Assembly: GCF_039540065.1 (NCBI RefSeq)
Contig: NZ_CP154278.1
Span: 248,001-312,000, forward strand
DNA length: 64,000 bases
From: Wolbachia endosymbiont of Encarsia formosa
GTDB taxonomy: Bacteria; Pseudomonadota; Alphaproteobacteria; Rickettsiales; Anaplasmataceae
Direction: 5' to 3'
This document shows positions 10,985 through 19,684 of the stretch, piece by piece. Position 1 is the stretch's first letter; the number at the start of each line of letters is the position of its first letter. Made by a program: the position numbers and the translations under genes. Under the pieces are notes generated by a model. The model searched no databases, was not told the origin of the DNA, and was given only the letters and a program-made list of their open reading frames with translations.

Positions 10985-11215
10985 TTCCTTACTCTAACAG
11001 TAGAGGTATTTTAAGAGCTCAAAAATCTATCTTCGTCTGCAGACTTTTCAGTCAATTTTTCAACAAAAAACGTATTCTTCAGCACGCGTTCAAATTCTGT
11101 TGTATGTGCGCTGCATTTTTTTCTAATCTTCAGGAGGATTTTATGTCTAGAATTCCAGATACTTGACTTTTATTTTTAAGTTAAAAAAAACAATAGGCGC
11201 CTATTGTTTTTATAA
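10985..11215. repeat. ~230-bp dispersed repeat, copy 1 (direct orientation)
   Basis: This segment matches the reverse complement of 62421-62660. Shared landmarks, in order, are: ATTTTAAGAGCTCAAAAAT; TCTGCAGA; TTCAA-AAAAAACGT; TATGTGCGCT; CAGGAGGATTTTATGTC; GAATTCCAGATACTTGAC; and a terminal CAATAGG-CCTATTG palindrome. Copy 2 has roughly 25 extra bases in the middle. The embedded AGGAGG followed by ATG could translate a tiny peptide (MSRIPDT), but nothing shows that it is used. The ORF that spans part of this unit is a repeat artefact. Confidence 0.8.
11186..11211. terminator. perfect palindrome with A/T tails at the end of the dispersed repeat
   Basis: CAATAGGC/GCCTATTG at 11191-11206 is a perfect inverted repeat, flanked by A and T runs that extend the match to 26 bases. 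On either strand it has the form of a bidirectional rho-independent terminator. The other repeat copy has a degenerate version at about 62426-62452. Confidence 0.6.
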
Positions 11216-11555
11216 AAAAGTGTAAAAAATAGAAATTCTTTAAAGAATATAAAATAAAGGTAGAAAAGGTTCGAGTAATTAAAAACCATTTCCAGGCATA
11301 AATTTGCCATTCATACCTAAAAAGTAATTACACTAATATAATATTCACACTTATATGCTAATATAGATATAATACTAATTAAAGAGCATGTTATGTAAGA
11401 AGAAGTATCAGATTTTGTAGATGCTCTTTGTCAAAATAAATGTGATTCCTTTCGGGTGACACCCTCCTATATCTTTCTTTAGGTTATACAGAAGTCTAAT
11501 ACAATTATAGAACAAGCTAAAAAGTTCTGGTAAAGTAGTTTTATTTACAAAGAGC
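11216..11555. other. recJ upstream region, no gene identified
   Basis: Apart from the decamer AAAGAGCATG, present at 11381-11390 and again at 11549-11558 where it contains the recJ start codon, I see no supported feature. Short open stretches around 11399-11482 look like decayed coding sequence or palindrome debris and cannot be named. Confidence 0.4.
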
Positions 11556-13295
11556 ATGCTACTTGATATTGAAAAACGCAGCATAACAAATGCACTATGG
11601 AAGTTACAAGAAGCAGATCAAAGGGAAATTTTAACTCTTATACAGAGATTTGAGTTGCCAGAAATATTAGCAAGAATATTAGTTGCTCGTGGTGTTAACA
11701 TCGAAAATGCACATGACTTCTTACATCCACTAATCAGATCGCTATTACCAGATCCCTTTCACTTCCTTGATATGGATAAAGCTGTTTCTCGCATAATAAA
11801 AGCAATAAACAATAATGAAAATATTGCAGTATTTGGTGACTATGATGTTGATGGCGCAACGTCATCAGCATTGATTAATAGGTACCTAAGAGCGATTGGA
11901 ACACACTCTATAATCTACATTCCAGATCGTGTTGATGAGGGCTATGGATTAAACGTAGATGCTTTATTACAACTTAAAAAGAACCGAATTGATTTATGTA
12001 TTTCTGTTGATTGCGGTACGCTTGCATATCAACCTATAGAAGAGGCAAAGGTCTTTGGACTTGATATTATAGTTGTAGATCATCACCTTGGTACAGAAAA
12101 ATTACCAAGTGCTGTAGCAGTTGTTAATCCCAACCGCCTTGATGAGAGCTCTCCTTATACTAACCTTGCAGCAGTTGGAGTATCATTTCTGCTAATTGTT
12201 GCCCTTAACAGAAGCCTACGTGAGCAAGGATTTTTTACCAACAAAAAAGAACCAGATTTATTTGATCTACTAGATTTGGTTGCTCTTGGAACTGTTTGCG
12301 ATGTTATGAAGATTATAGGCATAAATAGAGCATTTGTTTTACAAGGATTAAAGGTTATGTCAGCAAGAAAAAACGTTGGCTTGCGTATTTTATTTGATGC
12401 TTTGGGAATCCTTGAAAAACCAAGTGTTGCACGATTAGGGTTTAGTATTGGACCATGCATAAATGCTGGAGGAAGAATTGGAGAAGCATCACTCGGTGCA
12501 AGGTTGCTTTCCACTGATAATGAAGAAGAGGCGCATTCAATCGCACTAAAATTAATAGATTTAAATAATGCAAGAAAAGTGTTAGAAAATGAGGCTCTCT
12601 TAGAAGCTACAACACAGGCAGAAAAATTTACCTTATTAGGTGTAAATTTTATAATGGTAAGTGGTAATTGGCACCAGGGAATAATTGGTATCATTGCATC
12701 GAGACTAAAAGAACAGTTTCACTTACCAACGATAGTAATATCTTTAAACAATGGAATAGGAAAAGCAAGCTGTAGGTCAATTTCTGGAGTAGATATTGGG
12801 GCTGCGGTTCTTTCTGCAAAATTTACCAACCTAATCATTGAAGGTGGTGGTCACAGTATGGCAGCGGGATTTTCGATTAAGGGAGACAAAATAAGTGATC
12901 TACATGATTTTTTTACTGAAAGATTTGCAAACTCTATAAATGACAAAATCATAAAAGCCGATGGCATAGTAACAGCTAAAGCAATAAACTTATCCCTGTG
13001 GAATCAATTGCAACGCTTAGAGCCATTTGGTGTTGGCAATCCTGAACCGAGATTTATCATTCAAGGAGCAAAGATAAGAAAGCCGGAAGTTATAGGAGTT
13101 GATCATATAAAATGTTTTATTGCTGATGATAATGTTATGGTAAAAGCTATTGCGTTTCGCTCTGCAAATACTGAGCTTGGCTCTGCTATCATGGAGGGAA
13201 ATGTTAAATCAATTTTAGGTAAAATCTCTATGAATTACTGGAATGGCAATGAATTTGTGCAGTTTTTAATAGAAGATGTGCTAACACGTAATTAA
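11556..13295 (+). CDS. recJ: single-stranded-DNA-specific exonuclease RecJ
   Basis: 5'-3' single-strand exonuclease acting in RecF-pathway recombination and mismatch/base-excision repair. It is 579 residues, as expected. The DHH phosphoesterase motifs are all visible: GDYDVDG (D95, D97, D99), SVDCGT (D152), VDHHLG (D175-H176-H177). The DHHA1 domain carries GGGHSMAAGFSI, and the OB region contains LEPFGVGNPEP. The gene is intact and stands alone on the plus strand. A structured region with a terminator follows. Confidence 0.96.
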   Translation: MLLDIEKRSITNALWKLQEADQREILTLIQRFELPEILARILVARGVNIENAHDFLHPLIRSLLPDPFHFLDMDKAVSRIIKAINNNENIAVFGDYDVDGATSSALINRYLRAIGTHSIIYIPDRVDEGYGLNVDALLQLKKNRIDLCISVDCGTLAYQPIEEAKVFGLDIIVVDHHLGTEKLPSAVAVVNPNRLDESSPYTNLAAVGVSFLLIVALNRSLREQGFFTNKKEPDLFDLLDLVALGTVCDVMKIIGINRAFVLQGLKVMSARKNVGLRILFDALGILEKPSVARLGFSIGPCINAGGRIGEASLGARLLSTDNEEEAHSIALKLIDLNNARKVLENEALLEATTQAEKFTLLGVNFIMVSGNWHQGIIGIIASRLKEQFHLPTIVISLNNGIGKASCRSISGVDIGAAVLSAKFTNLIIEGGGHSMAAGFSIKGDKISDLHDFFTERFANSINDKIIKADGIVTAKAINLSLWNQLQRLEPFGVGNPEPRFIIQGAKIRKPEVIGVDHIKCFIADDNVMVKAIAFRSANTELGSAIMEGNVKSILGKISMNYWNGNEFVQFLIEDVLTRN

Positions 13296-13334
13296 CATAT
13301 CTCACAAGCAAATCCTGTTACTAAGCATCTTAAC

Positions 13335-13439
13335 GTCCAAGGTGTTCATCGTAAAAGCTAAAAATCATGGACGATGAATTCATAGGAAAAATCAGTGAAA
13401 ATGGACCTATCTTAGCTTTTTTTTGATAAGCTCCTATGA
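13335..13439 (+). other. structured intergenic segment downstream of recJ
   Basis: Three nested or alternative inverted repeats lie here: TTCATCGT / ACGATGAA (about 13344-13378), AAAAGCTAA / TTAGCTTTT (about 13353-13421) and TCATAGGA / TCCTATGA (13380-13387 with 13432-13439). They overlap, so they could form mutually exclusive structures, which is typical of a regulatory or small RNA. I do not recognise an RNA family, and no ORF covers it. Confidence 0.4.
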
Positions 13440-13484
13440 GCAGAGCTAACATAAAAAATGCTTGTCAGCTTTGCTCATTTTTTC
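13438..13484 (+). terminator. rho-independent terminator after recJ
   Basis: GAGCAGAGCT (13438-13447) pairs with AGCTTTGCTC (13467-13476) through ten base pairs, one of them G-U, and is followed by ATTTTTTC. It lies between recJ and the convergent metallopeptidase-like gene. Confidence 0.7.
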
Positions 13485-13552
13485 TATCCTTTAACCTTTT
13501 GTAAATCTATAAAGTTTAACTCAAGGTGACATCAAGTTTAGAAGTCTTTCTA

Positions 13553-14596
13553 TTAAATTAAATAAGTTTCAAGGATCTGTTCTGCCCACTCTAATGTTTC
13601 ATGAGTTCCGCTATACATTTTAGAAAGTTTATCCACTATATTTTTAAATTCAGGATTTTGTGTACAAGAATGCTCTTCAATATCACGAAGTATTTCTTTT
13701 TCTAGATCATAGTTTATTTTATCTTGACTACGTATTTTCTTTGCAGTAGTGCCAAGCAACCAATATCGAAATTCTGAATCAATGCAGTGTAACCTTTGCC
13801 ACATATTAGTAAGTTTAGCAGTACCTCCTGTTAAGTAATTCTCATAAATTTTGCTGATAATTTCAGGATGCTGATCTTGAAGAAAATTGAACATTACTAA
13901 CCCAACTGAATAATTGTCACTTTCCGTGAGATCAGATGGGGAATTATTTATAAAACGTATATCTTTAGCAAAGACTGTCTTAATACCATCCATTATTCCT
14001 TTTTGACATGGAGTATTGCATACATTTTCATCTAAGAGCTCACATGAAATTCCCATTGCAGTACCCTCTTCCAGCAATTTTAACGTAGGTAAATCTTTAT
14101 GCTTTGTCATCTCTTGCATACAGTGTACAAACTCATGAGAGAGAGTAAGATAGTTAATTTCAGACGAGGGAAGAAACTTCATTAACACATCAGGAAGTGC
14201 AAATGGTTCAATTAGTTTACTAATAGTAAGTCCCATCTCGTCCGATGTATCTTCCTCCCTTCCTAAATATACTTTACGTACATTATTGTATTGACTACTA
14301 TCTTCAAACAGAAACATACGGAAGTTAAAATCTGTATTGTTTGGAACAATTTTATATTTCTGACATAGTTTAAAAGTGTCATTTATAACTTTTTCAATTT
14401 CTTCTAGTTGTGCATCAGTGATATCTGAATGAAATAACTCTACTTTAATATCACTTCCTTCAACATTAATTGTATGTTTAGATGGAAGAATTGCGCTTAT
14501 TTTAGTTTCAATATCATCTCTTGCTTGATAGTCTGGTTTAACCTTAAAAAGGTCTATACTTGAAAAAAGATTAATCTCATCAATAAAAAAACTCAT
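13553..14596 (-). CDS. HEFVH zinc metallopeptidase-like protein
   Basis: A 347-residue protein with a clear gluzincin-type site: H154-E155-F-V-H158 (LSHEFVHCMQE), then an acidic third-ligand candidate in LLEEGTAMG (E176/E177). The spacing and the EG-x-A context resemble collagenase-type (M9-like) peptidases, but the N-terminal half looks unlike the usual bacterial collagenases and there is no signal peptide. It therefore acts in the cytoplasm or is exported by another route such as T4SS. The zinc site is seen directly; the family assignment and substrate are inference. It lies alone between recJ (convergent) and nuoD (same strand, 69 bases upstream). Confidence 0.7.
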   Translation of the reverse strand: MSFFIDEINLFSSIDLFKVKPDYQARDDIETKISAILPSKHTINVEGSDIKVELFHSDITDAQLEEIEKVINDTFKLCQKYKIVPNNTDFNFRMFLFEDSSQYNNVRKVYLGREEDTSDEMGLTISKLIEPFALPDVLMKFLPSSEINYLTLSHEFVHCMQEMTKHKDLPTLKLLEEGTAMGISCELLDENVCNTPCQKGIMDGIKTVFAKDIRFINNSPSDLTESDNYSVGLVMFNFLQDQHPEIISKIYENYLTGGTAKLTNMWQRLHCIDSEFRYWLLGTTAKKIRSQDKINYDLEKEILRDIEEHSCTQNPEFKNIVDKLSKMYSGTHETLEWAEQILETYLI

Positions 14597-14665
14597 ATTA
14601 GCCTCTCATAAATTATTTAGGCGCAGCATAGAACATGAAAGTTAATAGGTAATGAATAAGCGGGT

Positions 14666-15838
14666 TTATCTATCAATCTCACCAAAGACTATATCAAGTG
14701 AGCCGATAATTGCTGCAATGTCAGCAAGCATGTGTCCTTTTGCCATGAAATCTAAGGCCTGTAAATGCGCAAAGCCAGGTGCTCTTATGCGGCATCTATA
14801 AGGTCTATTGGTACCATCTGAAACTATATACACTCCAAACTCGCCTTTTGGCGTTTCAACAGCTACGTAAGCCTCTCCTTCTGGCACGTGATATCCTTCT
14901 GAATAAAGTTTAAAATGGTGAATCAGAGCCTCCATAGATTCTTTCATTTCCGCTCTTGGCGGTGGAGAGATTTTTCTATCTTCAGTTTTTATTGGCCCTT
15001 CAGGGATTTTCTCTATGCATTGCTTCACCAAGCTGATAGATTGCCTGATCTCCGCCATTCTTATTAAATAACGGTCATAACAGTCACCATTTTGACCGAT
15101 AGGTATATCAAAATCTAGCTGATCATATACCTCATATGGCTGGCTTTTTCGCAAATCCCAAGCGAGACCAGCAGCACGCAGCATTGGTCCACTAAAGCCC
15201 CAATCAAGCGCCTGTTTTATTGATATTTCACTGATTCCTACAGTGCGTTGCTTCCATATTCTATTTTCCGTTAAAAGTTCATCAACATCGTCTATATACT
15301 TTGGAAATTGCTCTATAAACTTTGCAATATCCTCAATTAAACCTTCTGGAATATCTGCTTCAACTCCACCTGGTCTTATATAAGCTGCGTGAAATCTTGC
15401 ACCTGAGGCCCTTTCATAGAACTCGAGTATTTTTTCTCTCTCTTCAAAGAGCCATAAAAGAGGAGTCATCGCCCCAACATCAAGTGCTTGGGAAGAGATA
15501 TTTAGTAAATGATTTAGTATTCTTGTCAGCTCACAAAATAGAACACGCAAATATTTTGCCCTAATCGGAACTTCGCACTGCAATAATTTTTCTACACATA
15601 ACGAATACGCATGCTCTTGTGACATTGGTGACACATAATCGAGACGATCAAAATAAGGAAGAGCCTGAAGATACGTTTTATGCTCTATTAGTTTCTCAGT
15701 ACCACGATGTAAAAGCCCAATATGAGGATCTGCCCTCTCGATCACTTCACCATCCATTTCTAAAACAAGACGTAGCACCCCATGTGCAGCTGGGTGCTGA
15801 GGGCCAAAGTTTAGCATCATTGTCTTTAGATCTGGCAT
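14666..15838 (-). CDS. nuoD: NADH-quinone oxidoreductase subunit D
   Basis: Quinone-site subunit of respiratory complex I (49-kDa homologue), a peripheral-arm protein on the inner membrane. At 390 residues it is full length. The N-terminal [23 protein letters not shown] motif region and the C-terminal [21 protein letters not shown] end are diagnostic. As in related Rickettsiales, the nuo genes are dispersed: no other nuo gene is nearby. It is divergent from the cytochrome b561 gene, with a 250-base intergenic region for the two promoters. Confidence 0.97.
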   Translation of the reverse strand: MPDLKTMMLNFGPQHPAAHGVLRLVLEMDGEVIERADPHIGLLHRGTEKLIEHKTYLQALPYFDRLDYVSPMSQEHAYSLCVEKLLQCEVPIRAKYLRVLFCELTRILNHLLNISSQALDVGAMTPLLWLFEEREKILEFYERASGARFHAAYIRPGGVEADIPEGLIEDIAKFIEQFPKYIDDVDELLTENRIWKQRTVGISEISIKQALDWGFSGPMLRAAGLAWDLRKSQPYEVYDQLDFDIPIGQNGDCYDRYLIRMAEIRQSISLVKQCIEKIPEGPIKTEDRKISPPPRAEMKESMEALIHHFKLYSEGYHVPEGEAYVAVETPKGEFGVYIVSDGTNRPYRCRIRAPGFAHLQALDFMAKGHMLADIAAIIGSLDIVFGEIDR

Positions 15839-16006
15839 GTTTGGAAGTTTAAGATGTTAAAATTGTATAGGGTAAAATGTGCTTAAAGTCAATAGGCTTC
15901 TTGCACAAGTACAACTATCGTTACAATAGAAAAACTCCTTAAAATTCACCATCTCCTTATGATCTGATAGACAATATTTATTTGAACTACAATTATTATA
16001 CTTGTG

Positions 16007-16035
16007 TTGATTAAGGTAGCAAAATTATGTATAGA
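16007..16035 (+). promoter_or_regulatory. putative sigma-70 promoter for the cytochrome b561 pair
   Basis: TTGATT (16007-16012) and TATAGA (16030-16035) are separated by exactly 17 bases, 54 bases before the start codon at 16090. This is the best -35/-10 pair in the nuoD/b561 intergenic region. It is a pattern match only. Confidence 0.45.
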
Positions 16036-16089
16036 TAATTTTGACTAAAAAATAGTTTTTCAAGTCCTATTTTGGAGTAATCAAAATTA

Positions 16090-16611
16090 ATGAAAGACAA
16101 TAAATATAACTTAGGTTTAAGAATCATTCATTGGTTAATGTCTGCTCTTATTATTGGCATGCTTTGTTCTGGACTGTACATGAAAAGTTTGCCGATTAGC
16201 AGTGAAATTAAATTCAGCATATACGCTATTCATAAGGCTTGCGGTATCACCGTTCTTGGATTAATTATAGTACGTATATTTTTTCGCGTCTTTACTTATG
16301 TTCCACCACTTCCAGCCAATTTTTCTCGATTCATAATCAATGCAAGCAAAATGATACACTTTGGCTTGTATTCTTTGATGGTGCTAATGCCACTATCTGG
16401 TTACGTCATGTCTTCTTATTCTAGCAAAGAGATCAAATATTTTTTCCATATCCCTTTATTAATTAACCATAATGAAGATCTAGCTAGTGCAGCTAATCAG
16501 CTACACTCAATTCTTGCATATTTTATGATACTCTTTATAGTCTTACATATACTTGGAGCTTTAAAACACACATTCATAGATAAACAAAATATTTTTAAAC
16601 GTATGATATAG
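16090..16611 (+). CDS. cytochrome b561 family membrane protein
   Basis: A 173-residue, four-helix integral membrane haem protein expected to pass electrons between quinol and an acceptor. Helices lie at about residues 12-31, 45-64, 86-106 and 137-157. Likely haem-ligating histidines occur in each: IIHWLM, AIHKACG, KMIHFGLY, QLHSIL and VLHILGALKH. A GGAG lies upstream with a slightly long 12-base spacing. The next gene starts five bases after its stop, so the two are almost surely one operon and may work together in electron transfer. The physiological partner is unknown. Confidence 0.88.
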   Translation: MKDNKYNLGLRIIHWLMSALIIGMLCSGLYMKSLPISSEIKFSIYAIHKACGITVLGLIIVRIFFRVFTYVPPLPANFSRFIINASKMIHFGLYSLMVLMPLSGYVMSSYSSKEIKYFFHIPLLINHNEDLASAANQLHSILAYFMILFIVLHILGALKHTFIDKQNIFKRMI

Positions 16612-16616
16612 GTTAT

Positions 16617-17612
16617 ATGTTAAGTAGGCTCTGGAAAAAAGGAACAAGTTTTCTCGGTAGTGAATTTGCCATAATGGGTGGTGCCATGAGCTGGGTTTCA
16701 GAGAGAAATTTAGTTTCGGCAATTTCAAATACCGGTGGATTTGGCGTAATTGCATGTGGTGCAATGTCTCCAGACTTAATGAAAAAAGAAATCATAGAGA
16801 CACAGAAATTAACTCATAAGCCATTTGGTGTAAACCTAATTACTATGCACCCAAATTTGAGTGAGTTAATAGATATATGCATTGAAACAAAAGTAAGCCA
16901 TGTAGTTCTTGCTGGCGGATTACCAACAAAACCTAATATAGCAAAAATCAAGAATGCAGGCATTAAAGTTATGTGCTTTGCACCAGCATTAAGCCTTGCG
17001 AAAAGGTTAGTAAACATGGGGGTAGATGCGTTAATAATAGAAGGTATGGAAGCAGGAGGACATATCGGCCCTGTAAGCACTTCTGTTCTCGCACAAGAGA
17101 TATTACCTAATTTTAAAAATGAGAAAACACCAATTTTTGTTGCAGGTGGAATAGGAAGAGGCGAAATGATAGTGAACTACCTAGAGATGGGAGCAAGTGG
17201 CTGTCAAATAGGTACATTATTTGTCTGCACAAATGAGTCAGTCGCTCATAAAAATTTTAAAGAAGTATTCATCAAATCAGCTGCGCGTAATGCTGTATCT
17301 TCTGTGCAGATCAGCGCTGATTTCCCTGTAATTCCAGTAAGGGCTATAGCTAACAAAGCAAGTGACGATTTTATGAAGCATCAAAGAGATATTATCGATA
17401 AATATCAAAATGGAGAAATCTCAAAAGAAGAGGGGCAACTTGAAATAGAAAAGTTCTGGGCTGGAGCTTTAAGAAAAGCTGTAATTGAAGGAAATATTGA
17501 AACAGGATCTTTGATGGCAGGTCAAAGTGTTGGCATGGTTGATAGAGAAAAGCCTGTAAAGGAAGTAATAGATATACTAGTTCAACAGGCAAGCAATTAT
17601 GTTAAAATGTAA
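16617..17612 (+). CDS. nitronate monooxygenase / FabK-like flavoprotein
   Basis: A 331-residue TIM-barrel FMN enzyme of the 2-nitropropane dioxygenase superfamily. Visible signatures are GGAMSWVSERNLVSAISNTGG at the N-terminus, GVNLITM after the second strand, the IEGMEAGGHIG motif at residues 141-151, and VAGGIGRGEMIVNYLEMGASGCQIGT in the phosphate-binding region. Members either oxidise nitronates or act as enoyl-ACP reductase (FabK); sequence alone does not settle this. It is the second gene of an operon with cytochrome b561 (five-base gap). Confidence 0.88.
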   Translation: MLSRLWKKGTSFLGSEFAIMGGAMSWVSERNLVSAISNTGGFGVIACGAMSPDLMKKEIIETQKLTHKPFGVNLITMHPNLSELIDICIETKVSHVVLAGGLPTKPNIAKIKNAGIKVMCFAPALSLAKRLVNMGVDALIIEGMEAGGHIGPVSTSVLAQEILPNFKNEKTPIFVAGGIGRGEMIVNYLEMGASGCQIGTLFVCTNESVAHKNFKEVFIKSAARNAVSSVQISADFPVIPVRAIANKASDDFMKHQRDIIDKYQNGEISKEEGQLEIEKFWAGALRKAVIEGNIETGSLMAGQSVGMVDREKPVKEVIDILVQQASNYVKM

Positions 17613-17744
17613 AACCAGTAATCAGCAAAGCAAATAGTTAGCAAATTGCTATAATTATCCATAATAAGGCATAATTGCCCAGTTTTAATGTAAAATTAAC
17701 GCTAAAGAGGTACTCATACATTTTATTTATATGAGAGGAGTGTT

Positions 17745-19163
17745 ATGCTTGATTCATCATATGAGGAAAGAGTGCTATTTGATAGTGCAGTAGGAAACAA
17801 TACTTACTCACCTACTAGCGATCCTATCAGCAGTTCACAAATCTCAGATAAGAGAAAGGAGAAAACAGGGAATCCTTCAGCATCAAAAACGAAAGAGTTG
17901 CACGAAATTATACACAAAAAGGTAACAAAAAAAACACATAATCATAAAAATCTAAAAAAGTAAGATATAACTATCACAAAATTCATAGAGTTGTTCAACA
18001 ATGGAGCTGATCCCAATGTATTAATTCAATTAGAAAAATTACTGAGAGAGCAAGAAAAATACTATAATTATTACACCGAGAAATTTCTTCCAGCATTGAA
18101 AACAAAAGTGATAGAGTCAGAGGAATTAATGAAACCTTAAGTACTTAATAATGAAAAAAAATCATCACAAAGATCACCAACAATAAAAGGGAAAATATTA
18201 GGAATAATTTCAGGGATTACGAATAAAAGCAGTGAAAAAAATTATTCTAGTAGCGTTATTCAAAATCAAAAAGATAGACAAAGTAATGCTATGAAACTAT
18301 TTAACAAACAAAGTCTTTCTGGTAAAGTTGAAATTCCTAAAAATTCAGGTATTAATCCTCTGGAAAAGGATTCTTTATCTAAGGGTGTAAGTGGAAAAGG
18401 AACCCCTGGAATATATAATTCCTTGGGAAGTTTAGATCATTATGATGCTTCAACAGTTCTTATATCAAAACAACCGCAAGCAAGAAAGGAGATCGCACAA
18501 TCACAATTGAATGGCTTCTCTAGCCAATTTTGTGAGGATTTAGAAAATAAAAACCCTAGTACAACTGCAGATCCTGTAGAAGTGCCAAGAGGTACAAATA
18601 CTTCTAAACTCATCAGTGACAATAACTCAGATAGTGGAATAAATTCATCTGGCTTGGCATTAAGTAGCAGAAGGAGCAGCTTAACTTCAATTTCATCTGA
18701 GGAAAGTGTACACTTAAAATTAAACCCTGCTGAGGAAGATAATAGTTTGCAACTAGAAGATGAAGGAAAAACAAAATTAGCACATCCGAACAAAACAAGG
18801 CCCAAAGTCCCAAGCGGAAGAAGATCCCCTTCTAAACATTATAAGAAGACTGAATAAGGGCCTCATTGTGTGATCTCAGTGACAGGCAGTAAGGTAAAAG
18901 ATACAATGCAATCCAATAATTATGAAAATAATAGTAAAAACAAAAATCTTCACGTCGCACTTGTAACAAGTTCTGCTCTCTTAGCAATAGGGTGCATTGT
19001 TGCAGGAGCAATGACATCAGGATTAGTAGGAGCAGGACTGTTTGTGGTGGCTGCAGTGTTTGCTACAGCAGCTGCTGCTGAATTGTGTTCAAACTTTCTG
19101 TCAAGTAAATTAACATCCATTAGTGTGAGTCCTCTTATTGATAATAAAGAGCTAACACGGTGA
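17745..19163 (+). pseudogene. ankyrin-like/Ser-rich/two-TM gene interrupted by three in-frame TAA codons
   Basis: A single reading frame of 473 codons runs from an ATG with a strong site (GAGAGGAG) to TAA at 19161, interrupted only by TAA at 17961, 18138 and 18855; no frameshift is needed. The pieces are: a polar 72-residue N-terminus; a 58-codon piece with FIELFNNGADPNVL, which looks like an ankyrin helix and loop; a Ser/Asn-rich low-complexity region (from 18141, including the ORF starting at 18291); and a C-terminal piece with two hydrophobic segments (VTSSALLAIGCIVAGAM and LVGAGLFVVAAVFATAAAAEL). That last layout mirrors the C-terminus of the ankyrin protein at 56448-57590, which also ends in two membrane segments then SSKL. 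Most likely a recently inactivated ankyrin/membrane gene. The segments from 17745, 18291 and about 18870 or 18906 could still be translated as separate peptides. A small hairpin CTCATA/TATGAG sits at 17714-17736. Confidence 0.7.
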
Positions 19164-19210
19164 TAAAAGTTAAATATGAGTTACTTATGGTGAGCAAGTG
19201 AATTCGGTTC

Positions 19211-19239
19211 TTGCCTATTGATGTAAAAATTGTTACATT
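19211..19239 (+). promoter_or_regulatory. possible promoter of the virB2/virB4-like cluster
   Basis: TTGCCT (19211-19216) and TACATT (19234-19239) are separated by 17 bases and sit 29 bases before the start at 19268. Each box matches the consensus at four of six positions; a weak call. Confidence 0.3.
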
Positions 19240-19267
19240 TGAGAAGTATCTTAAAGGTATTTAGCTG

Positions 19268-19633
19268 ATGCATATTCAATTGGGTAGAGTTTTTGCTATT
19301 GTAGCCCTGTTAAGTTTTATCTTCATGTCATGTTCTAGCAAAGCAAGTGATGAATTGAAAAATATACCAGGAACGTTGAAAGAACTTATTTCTTCATTTT
19401 CAGTTAAAGATACTGTAGAAAATATGAGTCCCTCAACAATTATAGGTTTATGTATAGCTACAGTGATACTTGCAGTAGTGTTCAGAGGCCTAATTTTTTT
19501 CATGATAATATTTGGCGTACTGATCATGATGTTTGGAAGCACAGAAAAGGCAACAGATTACCTGAAAGAAAAATTCAACTTTGCAAAGGACATACAGTTA
19601 CAATCCAATAACAAAAAAGAAGATAAGGATTAA
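19268..19633 (+). CDS. VirB2/TrbC-like pilin candidate
   Basis: A 121-residue protein with an N-terminal signal peptide (hydrophobic core to about residue 20, possible cleavage after SKA), a polar linker, and two closely spaced hydrophobic stretches (STIIGLCIATVILAVVF, then GLIFFMIIFGVLIMMFG) separated by one Arg, followed by a charged Lys-rich tail. Signal peptide plus a short helical hairpin is the architecture of VirB2-type pilin subunits. Its position directly upstream of a virB4-type ATPase gene, same strand, 51 bases away, supports a T4SS role. Sequence identity to VirB2 cannot be judged by eye, so an unrelated small membrane protein remains possible. Confidence 0.5.
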   Translation: MHIQLGRVFAIVALLSFIFMSCSSKASDELKNIPGTLKELISSFSVKDTVENMSPSTIIGLCIATVILAVVFRGLIFFMIIFGVLIMMFGSTEKATDYLKEKFNFAKDIQLQSNNKKEDKD

Positions 19634-19684
19634 GTAAGATAGATGATTCTTTATTATCTTTTTATTGAATACGCATGATATTGT

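Noticed and set aside
10963-11166. 67-residue ORF over the dispersed repeat
   Set aside because: Similar residues (ILRAQK-IFVCR) arise from the other repeat copy at 62559-62780; the ORFs differ in frame and ends, so this is repeat translation rather than a gene.
11394-11535. Possible decayed gene upstream of recJ
   Set aside because: Short open stretches in two frames but no recognisable protein, and part of it resembles palindrome-flanking sequence (GTGACACCCTCC).
12155-12694. 179-residue minus-strand ORF inside recJ
   Set aside because: Antisense shadow of an intact, well-conserved recJ; no start signal.
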